Positions 46,257 through 54,874 of a DNA stretch of 64,000 nt are shown here, piece after piece. The DNA is from CAYWWY01 sp964462525 (GTDB lineage: Bacteria > Thermotogota > Thermotogae > MWEM01). The stretch lies in contig CAYWWY010000004.1 of the NCBI GenBank assembly GCA_964462525.1, forward strand, positions 1-64,000, written 5' to 3'. Each line of letters opens with the position of its first letter. The first letter of the stretch is position 1. Below the pieces are notes generated by a model, which ran no database searches, was not told the DNA's origin, and saw only the letters and a list, made by a program, of their open reading frames with translations. Made by a program: the position numbers and the translations under genes.

Positions 46257-47400
46257 CAGACTTTGCGTATACTTCCCGTTCGATTTTGCTTCCGGATACC
46301 TTCCGATAGAAGAAGAAGGTAAGGATTGCGTTGAGCAGATAAAAGCATCCGCTGATTATAAATAGTTGCGTGTATCCATTTGCAGAGGTGACCATGAAGC
46401 CAAACGCAAAAGTAGCCAAAGCGCGCATCGAGTTGTTCACAAGGTTGGAAAGCCCTTGGATGCTTGTTACTGTGTTTGGAGGCAGATGAGAAAAGACCAA
46501 GACTGATACGATCGGATTCACCATGTTCATTAGGACAAATCGCATGGAGTAGGTAGCGGTGAAGCCCAACGGTTCCCGAATGAATGCCATGGCAAAAATC
46601 AGGGGAACGACCAAGAAATGACTCCATAGAAGCAACCGGGAAGGCCCCACGAACCGCCCCATTTTCGGGCTCAAGATCGACCCTATAGCGGTTGCAAGCT
46701 GAGCAATGGCAAGAACCACGCCGATCAGAGTTGCGGATAATCCAAAAAGATCACGAAAGATCAGGTTTCCGAAGTGGATAAACAGCCCTGCGCCAAAACC
46801 AATACACATCGTTGACGAGAGGAAATAAAAAAGAACAAACTTCTGGCCAGGATCAAACTGAAGCTTCGCTTTTTCGCGGATAACTGTATCTGGAATCTTT
46901 CGATACGGAACAAGCGCGGCGATTTCGATTGCAATCATGATAATCAGAGCTGTTTGTAACCCAAACAGATCCCCGAACCAACCCCCAAGGAAATTCCCCA
47001 CTACCCCCGTTGCCATGTTGAGGCCGAAGTTCATCCCAAACCATTTTGCGCGCGTGTCTTGACTTGTGTTGTGCAAAAGCAGGGTAATCAGAGTTGTCAT
47101 TCTGCATGCGTTGAACCCTCCATAAAGAAAAGAAAAGAGCAATAGAAGCGTGGGAGACAATACTTGCACCCGCAATAGTCCAAAGGTGATGGATCCAAGA
47201 ATCGATATCAGGAGCATTTTTCTCCGGCCCCATCTGTCTGCAACAATCGCAAGGAGAAAACCGAGGATTGCCGCGCCCCATAGGATAAACGATTGAGCGT
47301 TTCCGATAAGGACGTTCGAGACTTCCATCTCCCGAAGATAGAGGTTGTAGACTGTAGCGTATCCATGATGGGCAAGACCCACGATGAAGGTGAAACTCAT
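46240..47400 (-). CDS. MFS transporter, apparent N-terminal frameshift
   Basis: 386 residues in the main frame, with eleven or so membrane segments and the MFS loop motif AIVADRWGRRKMLLIS. No substrate motif. The ATG at 47400 lacks a ribosome site and begins inside TM1. Upstream in the same frame the DNA encodes IILVVARI, which completes TM1. An ATG at 47452-47450, 9 bases after a TGG-TATAAT promoter, begins MKSDLLKR in a frame shifted by one; removal of one base in a GGG run (minus strand, 47427-47425) would join them. Either the assembly has a one-base insertion or the gene is damaged. If real, the message is nearly leaderless. Confidence 0.75.
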   Translation of the reverse strand: MSFTFIVGLAHHGYATVYNLYLREMEVSNVLIGNAQSFILWGAAILGFLLAIVADRWGRRKMLLISILGSITFGLLRVQVLSPTLLLLFSFLYGGFNACRMTTLITLLLHNTSQDTRAKWFGMNFGLNMATGVVGNFLGGWFGDLFGLQTALIIMIAIEIAALVPYRKIPDTVIREKAKLQFDPGQKFVLFYFLSSTMCIGFGAGLFIHFGNLIFRDLFGLSATLIGVVLAIAQLATAIGSILSPKMGRFVGPSRLLLWSHFLVVPLIFAMAFIREPLGFTATYSMRFVLMNMVNPIVSVLVFSHLPPNTVTSIQGLSNLVNNSMRALATFAFGFMVTSANGYTQLFIISGCFYLLNAILTFFFYRKVSGSKIEREVYAKSVKLRR

Positions 47401-47461
47401 GATACGTGCAACGACCAGAATGATCCCTTCTTTTCAACAAATCAGACTTCATTCGATTGCT

Positions 47462-47488
47462 ATTATACCACAAACGGTTCGATAACCG
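47462..47488 (-). promoter_or_regulatory. Promoter and dyad upstream of the MFS gene
   Basis: Minus strand TGG-TATAAT with the -10 at 47467-47462. Transcription would start within a few bases of the ATG at 47452. A dyad CGGTT-CGAT-AACCG (47475-47488) occupies the spacer, a plausible operator. Confidence 0.55.
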
Positions 47489-47539
47489 AAGTATATGATT
47501 CCCCAACTCTTTTCTCAAATCGATGCCATACAACCGATC

Positions 47540-50068
47540 TCATCCATGATTCGATGGATGAGCATTCTTTTTTTTCGCTTTTTGTTTTAGGACCCGCTCC
47601 ACCTCCTGGATAAAGCCTTCGATTGTCAGAGGTTTCGAGAGGAACCCATCGATTTTGGAAGGTTCGGCCAGGATTTTGCTCCTTTCATCTGTTGCTGCAG
47701 TTAACGCAATGATTGGGGTGTTCGTTCCTCTTTCCTGCTGGCGAATCTGCGAAACGGCTTCGATCCCATCCATTTCAGGCATAATGAGATCCATTAGGAT
47801 CAGATCCGGTTTCGTTGCCTTCCATTGCTTGACCGCTTGAGTCCCTGTTGTGGCTTCCACCACTTTTGCGTTGGGGAGAATTCGGGCAATGATCGCTATG
47901 ACCAATTTCATGTTGATCGGATGATCCTCTGCAACCAAAATGGTGTTGCATTTTTCTGTCCAACCCGCATGAGAATCGATTGGTTGGACGTCTTTAATAT
48001 AAGGCCATTCTTCACTGGCTCCCTCGGCTTCATGAACTGCCGTTGTTCTCAAGAGAAAAGAGAAAACGCTGCCCTTCCCAACTGAGCTTTGCACTTCGAG
48101 CGAAGATCCCATTGCCTTTACAATTCTTTGCGAGATTGCAAGACCCAAACCCGTTCCCTGTTGCTTGCTGCGATCTGGTGGTTCGATTTGATAAAAGTTT
48201 TCGAAAAGCCGCGCTTGGTGTTCTATGTGAATACCGATCCCGGTATCCTGAACAGAAAACAGGATATCTATCGAGCTATGATCTTCCGTTCCACCAATGA
48301 CTCTCACTTTTAAAGTAACAGAACCGTGATCGGTAAACTTGACAGCATTTCCCAACAGATTGAGAAGCACTTGTCTGAGCCGGTCGGGATCCGTTTCCAC
48401 ATGATCAGGGATATCGGGCGATAGCTCCGTGGTTAAAACAAGCCCTTTTTCCATGGCTGCAAAGCGTACGGAATCCATAGAAGATTGGCATACTTCGATA
48501 ATTGAGGCAGGCGCGCTTCGGATCACCATCTTTCCCGCCTCAATTTTGGATAGATCCAGAATATCATTCACCAAGACCATCAGATTCTGCGCTGATGAGA
48601 GGATATATCCCACATTCTCTTTTTGATTCGCGTTCATATCTGTTTGGGAAAGGAGTTGGGCAAAACCAATCACGCCATTTAGTGGTGTTCGTATCTCATG
48701 AGATATGTTCGATACAAACATACTCTTTGCCTTGTTTGCAATGTCTGCCTCTTCTTTCGCCTGACGGAGTTGCTGTTCCATCTCTTTCCGTTCGGTAATA
48801 TCCAAACAAGATCCGATATACCCCTGAAACCCTTCTATAGAGTCGATCATCGGGTGCGCGTGATCAAGAACCCATCGGTACTGCCCGTCATGCCGTTTCA
48901 AACGATATTCCATCGTAAAACTGTTCAAGCCCTCGTAGGCTTGATCGTAAGCGTTCATACACCGTTTTCGATCCTCACTGTGAATCTCGTTCAACCACAG
49001 CTTTCCCCGTTCAGTTTCCATTTGCTTTCCGGTAAAAGTTAACCAGGGTTCATTCAACCAGGACGTGGTATGGTCAGTCCCTGTCATCCAGATCATGGCA
49101 GGAGTGGAATTGGCGACAAAAGAAAAGAGTTGTTGGCTTTTTCGCAGCGAAGCGTTGGCTTGGTTCCTCTTTGTAATTGCGCGGATCAAGGCAATGATAA
49201 TCGCCAGCTGTAGAGACAAACCCAAGGCGATGAGGATATAGAGTTGAGTCCTTTGGGAAACCAGCTGCTGTTGATCCGCTTTTTGTTTTGTGATATCCAT
49301 TGCGCTGAATGTGATCCCCAACGAGGGATCCTGAGGGTCCAGAAAAGAGGATGTAATCAAAACATCGATAACAGACCCATCCTTCCTCAGCCACTTTGCT
49401 TCTATGGCGCTTGTGATGGACTTTTCCAAAGACGGATAGAGTTGCTGGCCCACTCGCTCGAATTCTTCATAGCTTTCATAGATCATCCGGACGCTTTGAC
49501 CGATCAATTCATGAACTGAATACCCAGTGAACAGTTCGGCCACTTCGTTGATTTCTATGATTGTCCGGTCCCGGACAATACCGATCGCCAAAGGAACACT
49601 CCGGAAGATGCTAGAAAGCGTTCGTTCTTGTTCGATCACCTGCTCAACCGCTTCAATCCGTTGGGATATATCGTGGATGATCGAAAAAAGGAGGTTCTGT
49701 CCTTCCCACACGACTGGCCATGAATACACTTCGACCGTTCGAACATCGCCGTTTGCTAGCTTATGAGGAAAGATGAAGTAGTTCCTTTCCTCTGCAATTG
49801 CCGCCAAGCGTTCCTCACGAACCTGAGATGGGGTGAGTGTGTTTATCTCTTGTATGGTCATGGACCGAAGCTGATCCAAAGGATACCCGTAAAATGAAAC
49901 CGCAGCTTGATTGGCGTCTACGATCGCACCAGAGTTTGGCTCGATCAGAAGCATGACAACCCCGTGTTCCTGAAAAAACGAAAAATCGAAAAACTCTTCT
50001 GAAGCCAAACCAGTTTGGACAATCAGAAAAAAAAGAGAGCTGAAAAGGACGAAAATCCTTATTTTCAT
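47540..50068 (-). CDS. Hybrid sensor histidine kinase with PAS domains
   Basis: 842 residues. Signal or anchor segment (FVLFSSLFFLIVQTGLA), PAS 1 (about 28-138), PAS 2 (about 145-262), a membrane segment (LYILIALGLSLQLAIIIALI), PAS 3 with PAC (about 305-430), and HisKA with SHEIRTPLNGVIGFAQLL. HATPase_c follows with the N box LLNLLGNAVKFTD, VQDTGIGI and GTGLGLAIS, and a C-terminal receiver with DLILMDLIMPEMDG (phospho-Asp) and FLSKPL (conserved Lys). Two PAS domains would therefore face outside the cytoplasm. There is no separate output domain, so signal passes by phosphorelay to another protein. Start at 50068 has AAAGGGGGAG upstream. Divergent from the caspase-like gene. Confidence 0.92.
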   Translation of the reverse strand: MKIRIFVLFSSLFFLIVQTGLASEEFFDFSFFQEHGVVMLLIEPNSGAIVDANQAAVSFYGYPLDQLRSMTIQEINTLTPSQVREERLAAIAEERNYFIFPHKLANGDVRTVEVYSWPVVWEGQNLLFSIIHDISQRIEAVEQVIEQERTLSSIFRSVPLAIGIVRDRTIIEINEVAELFTGYSVHELIGQSVRMIYESYEEFERVGQQLYPSLEKSITSAIEAKWLRKDGSVIDVLITSSFLDPQDPSLGITFSAMDITKQKADQQQLVSQRTQLYILIALGLSLQLAIIIALIRAITKRNQANASLRKSQQLFSFVANSTPAMIWMTGTDHTTSWLNEPWLTFTGKQMETERGKLWLNEIHSEDRKRCMNAYDQAYEGLNSFTMEYRLKRHDGQYRWVLDHAHPMIDSIEGFQGYIGSCLDITERKEMEQQLRQAKEEADIANKAKSMFVSNISHEIRTPLNGVIGFAQLLSQTDMNANQKENVGYILSSAQNLMVLVNDILDLSKIEAGKMVIRSAPASIIEVCQSSMDSVRFAAMEKGLVLTTELSPDIPDHVETDPDRLRQVLLNLLGNAVKFTDHGSVTLKVRVIGGTEDHSSIDILFSVQDTGIGIHIEHQARLFENFYQIEPPDRSKQQGTGLGLAISQRIVKAMGSSLEVQSSVGKGSVFSFLLRTTAVHEAEGASEEWPYIKDVQPIDSHAGWTEKCNTILVAEDHPINMKLVIAIIARILPNAKVVEATTGTQAVKQWKATKPDLILMDLIMPEMDGIEAVSQIRQQERGTNTPIIALTAATDERSKILAEPSKIDGFLSKPLTIEGFIQEVERVLKQKAKKKNAHPSNHG

Positions 50069-50215
50069 GAGGGACTCCCCCTTTGAGAGCATGATTGATA
50101 ATGTTCTTTGTCGAATCAAACAGCTTTGTTCTTTTTCGGAGATTGAGCACAGGTTTCAAGTACCGGAATCAAAAGAGCTTCCCTGACCCAATTCTGATTC
50201 TTTTCGATTGAAATG

Positions 50216-50224
50216 ATTATATCA
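50216..50224 (-). promoter_or_regulatory. Extended -10 promoter of the histidine kinase gene
   Basis: Minus strand TGA-TATAAT. The leader to the kinase ATG at 50068 would be about 140 bases. The -35 is weak. It lies about 50 bases from the outward promoter of the caspase-like gene. Confidence 0.5.
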
Positions 50225-50267
50225 TAGATACTTCGTTTCTATGGGAGGAACAACCGTTTTAAGATCA

Positions 50268-50276
50268 TGGTATAAT
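50268..50276 (+). promoter_or_regulatory. Extended -10 promoter of the caspase-like gene
   Basis: TGG-TATAAT with no good -35, 37 bases before the ATG at 50313. A leader of about 30 bases carries the AAGGAGGAA ribosome site. Confidence 0.6.
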
Positions 50277-50312
50277 CAGAGAGAAACATGACATCCCCTA
50301 AGGAGGAACAGA

Positions 50313-51479
50313 ATGATGAAACGAATGATTGCGCTTTCTATAACGATCGGCCTTCTTGTCTTTACGCTTTCTTCATGTATGACCCTGTTTCTTCCCGAAC
50401 CTTCTTTGCTTTCTCCTGCGAATCAATCCACAATAAGCGGAACGAGCGTCCAATTGGAATGGGTCAAAGCAGAAGGAGCGGTATACGATCTTTGGATGTG
50501 GACCACAGAGAACAGAATGAGGATCATTGCGCAAGATTTAACAAAGAATCGGTTTACATACTATGGGATCAAACCAGGGATGACCCATCACTGGCGGGTT
50601 GTTACACGCAAAGGGCTTGCAATTACTGTTAGTTCTGTCTACCAATTCGATGTGACGGGATATCAATACTATGGGGTTGTCTATGGCGCTTCGGATTACT
50701 CCGGAAGCGGATGGTCCAATCTTCCGTTGACCGCCAACGACGCAAACGATTTGGATTTCGCTCTCAAACAGCTAAAACCGGCTTATATGATTCAACAAAA
50801 ACGTACGGGCCAGGTAACCTCAACACAGATCTTTTCCGACTTGGATCAGGCCGCTTCCCAAACTCCAAGTGGAAGCGTTTTTCTATTCTTTTACGCAGGG
50901 CACGGCGGAAGAACAGGAAATGAATCCTATCTAGCCACAACGGACGGTCAAAGAGTGACAGTGTCCCAGCTCCGGGAGCGGTTGGATCAGATTCAGGGAC
51001 CTAAAATTGTCATCATCGACGCGTGCAACTCCGGAAGCTTTACCAACCTAATTCCGGGCCTTTCGGAGCATGAACGAAGAACGATCGCCGAAAGAGAGCT
51101 TCAAGCATTCAATGCCGGGGTGATCGAAGCGTTCGCTTCCCCTATTGGCTCGCAAACCGAACGGTCATCCCCATACCCTTATTACGTGCTGACTGCCGCG
51201 TCGATCCACCAATCTTCATGGGAGTCTTCTATTCTGCAAAATGGGGTATTTAGCTTCTTCCTGCTCGATGGGATCGGAGATGTCGGAATCGACAACCCGA
51301 CAGGTCCTTTCAACTACACATACGACGCAGATGCTAATGGAGACGGAATCATTACGTTGAAAGAAGGTTTCGAGTATGTTGCTCCAAGAGCCCGTCAGTT
51401 CATTATGGACCAAGGACGACCCCCGCAAGACGCGCAGGTCTCTCCTTCATCCTCTCACTTTCCGGTTGCGCATTATTAG
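50313..51479 (+). CDS. Caspase-like (peptidase C14 family) lipoprotein
   Basis: 388 residues. Lipoprotein signal (LLVFTLSSC), an Ig/Fn3-like domain of about 90 residues (LLSPANQSTISGTSVQLEW to HWRVVTRKG), then a caspase/metacaspase-fold domain. The latter has YGVVYGASDY at its start, the catalytic His in FLFFYAGHGGR (near 197), and the catalytic Cys in IVIIDACNSGSF (near 238). The C-terminal part has an Asp-rich DADANGDGIITLKE loop like a calcium-binding EF hand, a feature compatible with calcium activation as in metacaspases. The His-Cys pair is intact, so it is probably active, outside the cytoplasm. It faces a histidine kinase gene divergently; a link is possible but unproven. A terminator follows. 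Confidence 0.85.
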   Translation: MMKRMIALSITIGLLVFTLSSCMTLFLPEPSLLSPANQSTISGTSVQLEWVKAEGAVYDLWMWTTENRMRIIAQDLTKNRFTYYGIKPGMTHHWRVVTRKGLAITVSSVYQFDVTGYQYYGVVYGASDYSGSGWSNLPLTANDANDLDFALKQLKPAYMIQQKRTGQVTSTQIFSDLDQAASQTPSGSVFLFFYAGHGGRTGNESYLATTDGQRVTVSQLRERLDQIQGPKIVIIDACNSGSFTNLIPGLSEHERRTIAERELQAFNAGVIEAFASPIGSQTERSSPYPYYVLTAASIHQSSWESSILQNGVFSFFLLDGIGDVGIDNPTGPFNYTYDADANGDGIITLKEGFEYVAPRARQFIMDQGRPPQDAQVSPSSSHFPVAHY

Positions 51480-51498
51480 GAATGATCTAAGCAAAAGA

Positions 51499-51524
51499 AA
51501 AACCACCCAATCATGGGTGGTTTT
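51499..51524. terminator. Bidirectional Rho-independent terminator
   Basis: AAAACCACCC-AATCAT-GGGTGGTTTT, perfect ten-base arms with T runs on both strands. It serves the caspase-like gene (plus) and the cytochrome b561-like gene (minus), which converge on it. Confidence 0.9.
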
Positions 51525-51554
51525 GTTGCGAGAAACCTTACGCGCTTCCTATGA

Positions 51555-51965
51555 TCAGTAAATCAGCCATGGTTGAGTCAGATGCAAGATTAAAAGACCC
51601 CAGAAGGCAAAATCCAATCCGATATGGATGATTCTCCATTTTCGGAAGGATTTCCAAGCCAGCCCAACCAATCGAATTCCGAGTAGCGCAATAATGCCGA
51701 TCCAGAGCAAAAGACCGGTATGCATCATCAACGTTTGGCCCAATGCTAGATATCCGTGAAGGATTCCCGTAACAACCATCAGAAGGCCTGTCAGGGGGTG
51801 AGATTTCTGTAGCGCGGTGAGCAGGATCTTCAGCCATCTGGGTTGGACCTTTTTCTCTTTGGCTGTTTGTCTTTTTCTCCAGACTTTCCATATCCTCCGA
51901 ACCAGGAACAATAAGAAATTCCATATGGCCAAAACCACTGTCAACCAAGCGAACCCTATATACAT
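51555..51965 (-). CDS. Small four-helix membrane protein, cytochrome b561-like
   Basis: 136 residues with four membrane segments: FAWLTVVLAIWNFLLFLV, HPLTGLLMVVTGILHGYLALG, MHTGLLLWIGIIALLGIRLVG and HIGLDFAFWGLLILHLT. Histidines sit within or at the edge of the membrane parts (SHPLTG, ILHGYL, MMHTG, LILHL), spaced as in heme b-binding four-helix proteins of the b561/DUF4405 type. Heme ligation is inferred. The gene follows a cytochrome b5-like gene by 12 bases, so the two likely form an electron-transfer pair across the membrane. Confidence 0.6.
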   Translation of the reverse strand: MYIGFAWLTVVLAIWNFLLFLVRRIWKVWRKRQTAKEKKVQPRWLKILLTALQKSHPLTGLLMVVTGILHGYLALGQTLMMHTGLLLWIGIIALLGIRLVGLAWKSFRKWRIIHIGLDFAFWGLLILHLTQPWLIY

Positions 51966-51977
51966 CTCGATCCTCCG

Positions 51978-52820
51978 TTATTCTAAGATGATGCCGATGG
52001 GTTGATCGATCCGAGTGTCAACCAGACGGTTTTGCTGGATCTGATGGTGGGAATTCCGTTGCACCCATTGCTCGGCTTCGGATTGAGTAAAGACAAACAA
52101 GCCTACCAAAAAACCTCGATCCACACGAGAAACGGGATGAGGGGCGCTCCTCACTAAATCGAATGTGAGCTCCTCCCCACCACTGTGCCGTCCCAAATGA
52201 TTCCCTGCGCTCCACCTTGCGGATTGGGTAAAGTCATAGACTTTTCCAAAAGCGCTCACATACACCGCTGAACGAGTCTTTTTGGATTCCAGTTCCCCGG
52301 GGTGGTACCCCAAAAACGCGATGGGCCGTGCTCGTTCAAGCAGTTGATCATTATGTGGTGCGCGCTGCAATATCTGGAATGTGAGTTCTTCTCCGTGGCT
52401 GTGTTGCCCCATATGGGCCCCGGTTGACCATAATTCCAGATGGGTCAAGTCATACACAACACCGTGCACACTGGCTAAGACCCGATTCTCTTGCTTCAAT
52501 TCCGATTCGCTGAGTACGAGATATCCGATCGGAATCATTTTTTCCAGTGCCGAAATGACTATATCAGTATTTTCATCTGAGGAGTGGATGATTCGTCCCA
52601 TGGCAATTGTCGCCGTTTCTCCTTCCCGGAGTTGATACACGACCCCATCATAAGCCATAAGATCCACCCCATCCAAACCGTTTTCCAACGAAGAAAGAGA
52701 AATCCAGCGATGCTCAAGGGAAACATTGCGAATATCCACCTGAGGCAACGGACGCAAAGCGCCCAACAAAACTGAGATCATGATCAGATTCAGCAAAACG
52801 ATCAATCCAGCTTGTTTCAT
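51978..52820 (-). CDS. Membrane-anchored protein with tandem cytochrome b5-like domains
   Basis: 280 residues. N-terminal anchor (LIVLLNLIMISVLLGAL), a degenerate first unit, then two units of the cytochrome b5-like heme/steroid-binding type (PF00173/COG4892). Unit 1 has HGVVYDLTHLELWSTGAHMG, QHSHGEELTFQIL and APHN; unit 2 has FGKVYDFTQSARWSAGNHLG, RHSGGEELTFDLV and APHP. In this family the His of the HSGG-like turn and the His of the APH motif are the candidate axial heme ligands, and both units keep them. Substrate or partner unknown. AGAAGGGAG ribosome site. A palindromic promoter precedes it. Confidence 0.8.
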   Translation of the reverse strand: MKQAGLIVLLNLIMISVLLGALRPLPQVDIRNVSLEHRWISLSSLENGLDGVDLMAYDGVVYQLREGETATIAMGRIIHSSDENTDIVISALEKMIPIGYLVLSESELKQENRVLASVHGVVYDLTHLELWSTGAHMGQHSHGEELTFQILQRAPHNDQLLERARPIAFLGYHPGELESKKTRSAVYVSAFGKVYDFTQSARWSAGNHLGRHSGGEELTFDLVRSAPHPVSRVDRGFLVGLFVFTQSEAEQWVQRNSHHQIQQNRLVDTRIDQPIGIILE

Positions 52821-52851
52821 ATATGCTTCACTCCCTTCTTAAGTTATATAT

Positions 52852-52869
52852 ATATAATCGATTATATCA
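52852..52869 (-). promoter_or_regulatory. Promoter with perfect 16-base palindrome upstream of the cytochrome pair
   Basis: ATATAATCGATTATAT (52852-52867) is a perfect palindrome overlapping the minus-strand -10 (52866-52861) of an extended TGA-TATAAT promoter. A regulator bound here would block the promoter. It lies about 40 bases before the ATG. Confidence 0.6.
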
Positions 52870-52933
52870 TATTCAATCAAAATTCGATCCAAAAATCAAT
52901 CCCTCTTGAGATTGGGGATCCACAGGCTTCTGT

Positions 52934-53740
52934 TTACTGTTTTTGCGTATAGACGAGGACAAAACGGGTTCCATACAGATCCATATGAGTCCAAAATGCC
53001 TTTCTAGGTTCTTCAGAGATGTACTCGTATGCCCGGGTCCCATAAGGGCGATCCAGCATCTCTCGTGTCAGGTCAGCCAGTTCCGGCCATTCGAGGGTTA
53101 ACGGGTTAGAAAAGATCCGTTCGGGAATGCTGTGATAGACGGCAGTTCCTTCTTTATCCAGCAACCAGATATTGTCTCCCTGGTTCTTCGCTCCTGCGGA
53201 CACGAAGACATGGTTCCAAAAGGATTCCGGTCGAATGAGGAAGCTGATTGAACCCAAAAAATGGTTGTCCCCCAAAACCGGCCATTCAAAATCCATGGCC
53301 ATAAACCCTTCAACAGAGAGAAAGAGATCGCTGAGCGTGGGCAATAGGGTCTTGTGCAACCGGATGATCTGTTCCTGATCTTTAATGTCCGACCCTTCGT
53401 ATCCCCGATAGGCTTCGGGTTCCACATACACCATGTTCCCTTCGGGAGAAACCCAAGATACATCCACAATGATCGGGAATATTTGAACCAACCATTGCAA
53501 CTGCGAGCGGATTGTTTCCTCCGTTGCCCCTTGATTAGCGATTTTCACTGCGGAAGCGCTCAAATGGCATTCCATGGTGCTAAAGACTTTATACACATCG
53601 TGTTCCAAGGCCTTTAGCAATAAAGATTCTTCGATTTCTGGAGGCGGGTCCAACCGAACAGGATTCGGTGTACTCAGGCCAATAATGGACACTAGAATCA
53701 ATAATAGGATACCTACTCCGATTCTACCGTAATCCGTCAT
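52934..53740 (-). CDS. Stand-alone Cache-like sensor domain membrane protein
   Basis: 268 residues. One N-terminal membrane segment (IGVGILLLILVSIIGLS) and a periplasmic domain with the features of double Cache/PDC sensors: a long helix, then VDVSWVSPEGNMVYVEPEAYRGYEGSDIKDQE (the WVSPEGNMVYVEP strand and the YEGSDI/DQE turn are typical), then a second subdomain with IWLLDKEGTAVYHSIPERIF. There is no second membrane segment, HAMP, kinase or methyl-accepting domain. It may work with a separate signalling protein or be a remnant of one. AGAGAGGGA ribosome site. It lies just after a terminator, and no clear promoter of its own was found. Confidence 0.7.
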   Translation of the reverse strand: MTDYGRIGVGILLLILVSIIGLSTPNPVRLDPPPEIEESLLLKALEHDVYKVFSTMECHLSASAVKIANQGATEETIRSQLQWLVQIFPIIVDVSWVSPEGNMVYVEPEAYRGYEGSDIKDQEQIIRLHKTLLPTLSDLFLSVEGFMAMDFEWPVLGDNHFLGSISFLIRPESFWNHVFVSAGAKNQGDNIWLLDKEGTAVYHSIPERIFSNPLTLEWPELADLTREMLDRPYGTRAYEYISEEPRKAFWTHMDLYGTRFVLVYTQKQ

Positions 53741-53761
53741 CTCGATCCCTCTCTTTCATTG

Positions 53762-53787
53762 AAAAAGCACCCCTTCCTCAGGGGTGC
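53762..53787 (-). terminator. Rho-independent terminator of the TPR gene
   Basis: Minus strand GCACCCC-TGAGGAA-GGGGTGC followed by TTTTT. It is 25 bases past the TPR protein stop and separates it from the Cache gene. Confidence 0.85.
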
Positions 53788-53811
53788 ATGATATCAAATC
53801 TTTCGCGATGT

Positions 53812-54795
53812 CTACTTTCGAAGTTCCAGCAGCTGTTGGTTACTCGGATCGATCGCCAACCCTCTTTGAACCATTTCTTGGGCTTTTTCATGGTTTCCTG
53901 CTTTTGAATAGGCTTCCGCTGCCCCGATAAGGGCTTCCAACTTGTTGGGTTCGACCGATAACACCCGTTCAAACCCTTGAATGGAGTTTTGGAGATTTCC
54001 CGTCGGGGAGTAGAGATCCATCCAAGCCATACCGATGATCGCGCGGAGATTATCGGGATCTCTGTCAAGAGCGTTGTTATAAGCCGCTGTAGATCTCATG
54101 GCTAGCTGCAATTGACCCAACCCTTGCGCGTGCGCAATCAGCATCATCATTGTTTGCCCGGAAAGCGCGTGTAGTTCAGCATTATCAGGATAAAGGCGCA
54201 GCAACTCTTCCAACAGCTTTAGGTATGCCTCATATGTTTCTTTGGATTGATCCGTTTCCAACATTTGTTGAACCCGGGCGATTTGCTCATCGAGTGTTGG
54301 TGGTTCTTCGGGTTCCATGATCGTCGTGACTTTTTCTTCTACTGGCCCCGCCCGTTCGGGCCGAATATCTACTGGCGCGGGGGGAGTTTGTGAGACCATG
54401 AAGTATCCCATCACATCCATCACGACGGGGATGATCTTAGGCAGCGCATCGACAATCTGCTCCAGAAAAGGTTTCACGTTGCTTACTGGGAGGACTTCTA
54501 CTTCATGATCCCGAATCACCAAAACTGCGAATGGAAGGAGTTCTACTCCGCCTCCCGAAAACCCGAATATAAGAGGAACGCCTCCGCTTCCTCCGCCAAA
54601 ACTCGCTTTTTGCTCGAATAGAGGAATAATGTAGGTATTTCCAACAGTAATGGGCGAACCGATCGCACTGTCTGCTGAAATTGCTGCAAAGGCTTCTTTC
54701 ATCGTCTGCGCGGAAAAGTTTGTCAAATCATTGGATGCAAAACTCCCTACAGCTACAAAGGCAAAAATGAGGATCATTATGCTGATCTTTCTCAT
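53812..54795 (-). CDS. Secreted TPR-repeat protein
   Basis: 327 residues. Signal peptide (IMILIFAFVAVGSFA); an N-terminal domain of about 120 residues with a glycine-rich turn (KASFGGGSGGVPLIFGFSGG); then from about residue 150 a helical TPR array (KETYEAYLKLLEELLRLYPD, then SVEPNKLEALIGAAEAYSKA and NHEKAQEMVQRGLAIDPSNQ). The N-terminal part, with VLVIRDHEVEVLPVSN, recalls GerW/YtfJ-type sporulation domains, but the match is only suggestive. Start ATG at 54795 is set by AGGAGGTGGTACG. It has its own promoter and terminator. Confidence 0.65.
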   Translation of the reverse strand: MRKISIMILIFAFVAVGSFASNDLTNFSAQTMKEAFAAISADSAIGSPITVGNTYIIPLFEQKASFGGGSGGVPLIFGFSGGGVELLPFAVLVIRDHEVEVLPVSNVKPFLEQIVDALPKIIPVVMDVMGYFMVSQTPPAPVDIRPERAGPVEEKVTTIMEPEEPPTLDEQIARVQQMLETDQSKETYEAYLKLLEELLRLYPDNAELHALSGQTMMMLIAHAQGLGQLQLAMRSTAAYNNALDRDPDNLRAIIGMAWMDLYSPTGNLQNSIQGFERVLSVEPNKLEALIGAAEAYSKAGNHEKAQEMVQRGLAIDPSNQQLLELRK

Positions 54796-54829
54796 CGTAC
54801 CACCTCCTGATAATCTTCTTTCCAATCGA

Positions 54830-54838
54830 ATTATACCA
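54830..54838 (-). promoter_or_regulatory. Extended -10 promoter of the TPR gene
   Basis: Minus strand TGG-TATAAT, 34 bases before the ATG at 54795. The -35 is not clear. Confidence 0.6.
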
Positions 54839-54874
54839 TAGTTTTGAAAATCTCTGATTCGTTTTACCGATGGA

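Noticed and set aside
46853..47533. Separate gene starting upstream of the MFS transporter
   Set aside because: It is an alternative frame across the MFS N-terminus with membrane-gene antisense-like composition; only its MKSDLLKR start is of interest as part of a frameshifted MFS gene.
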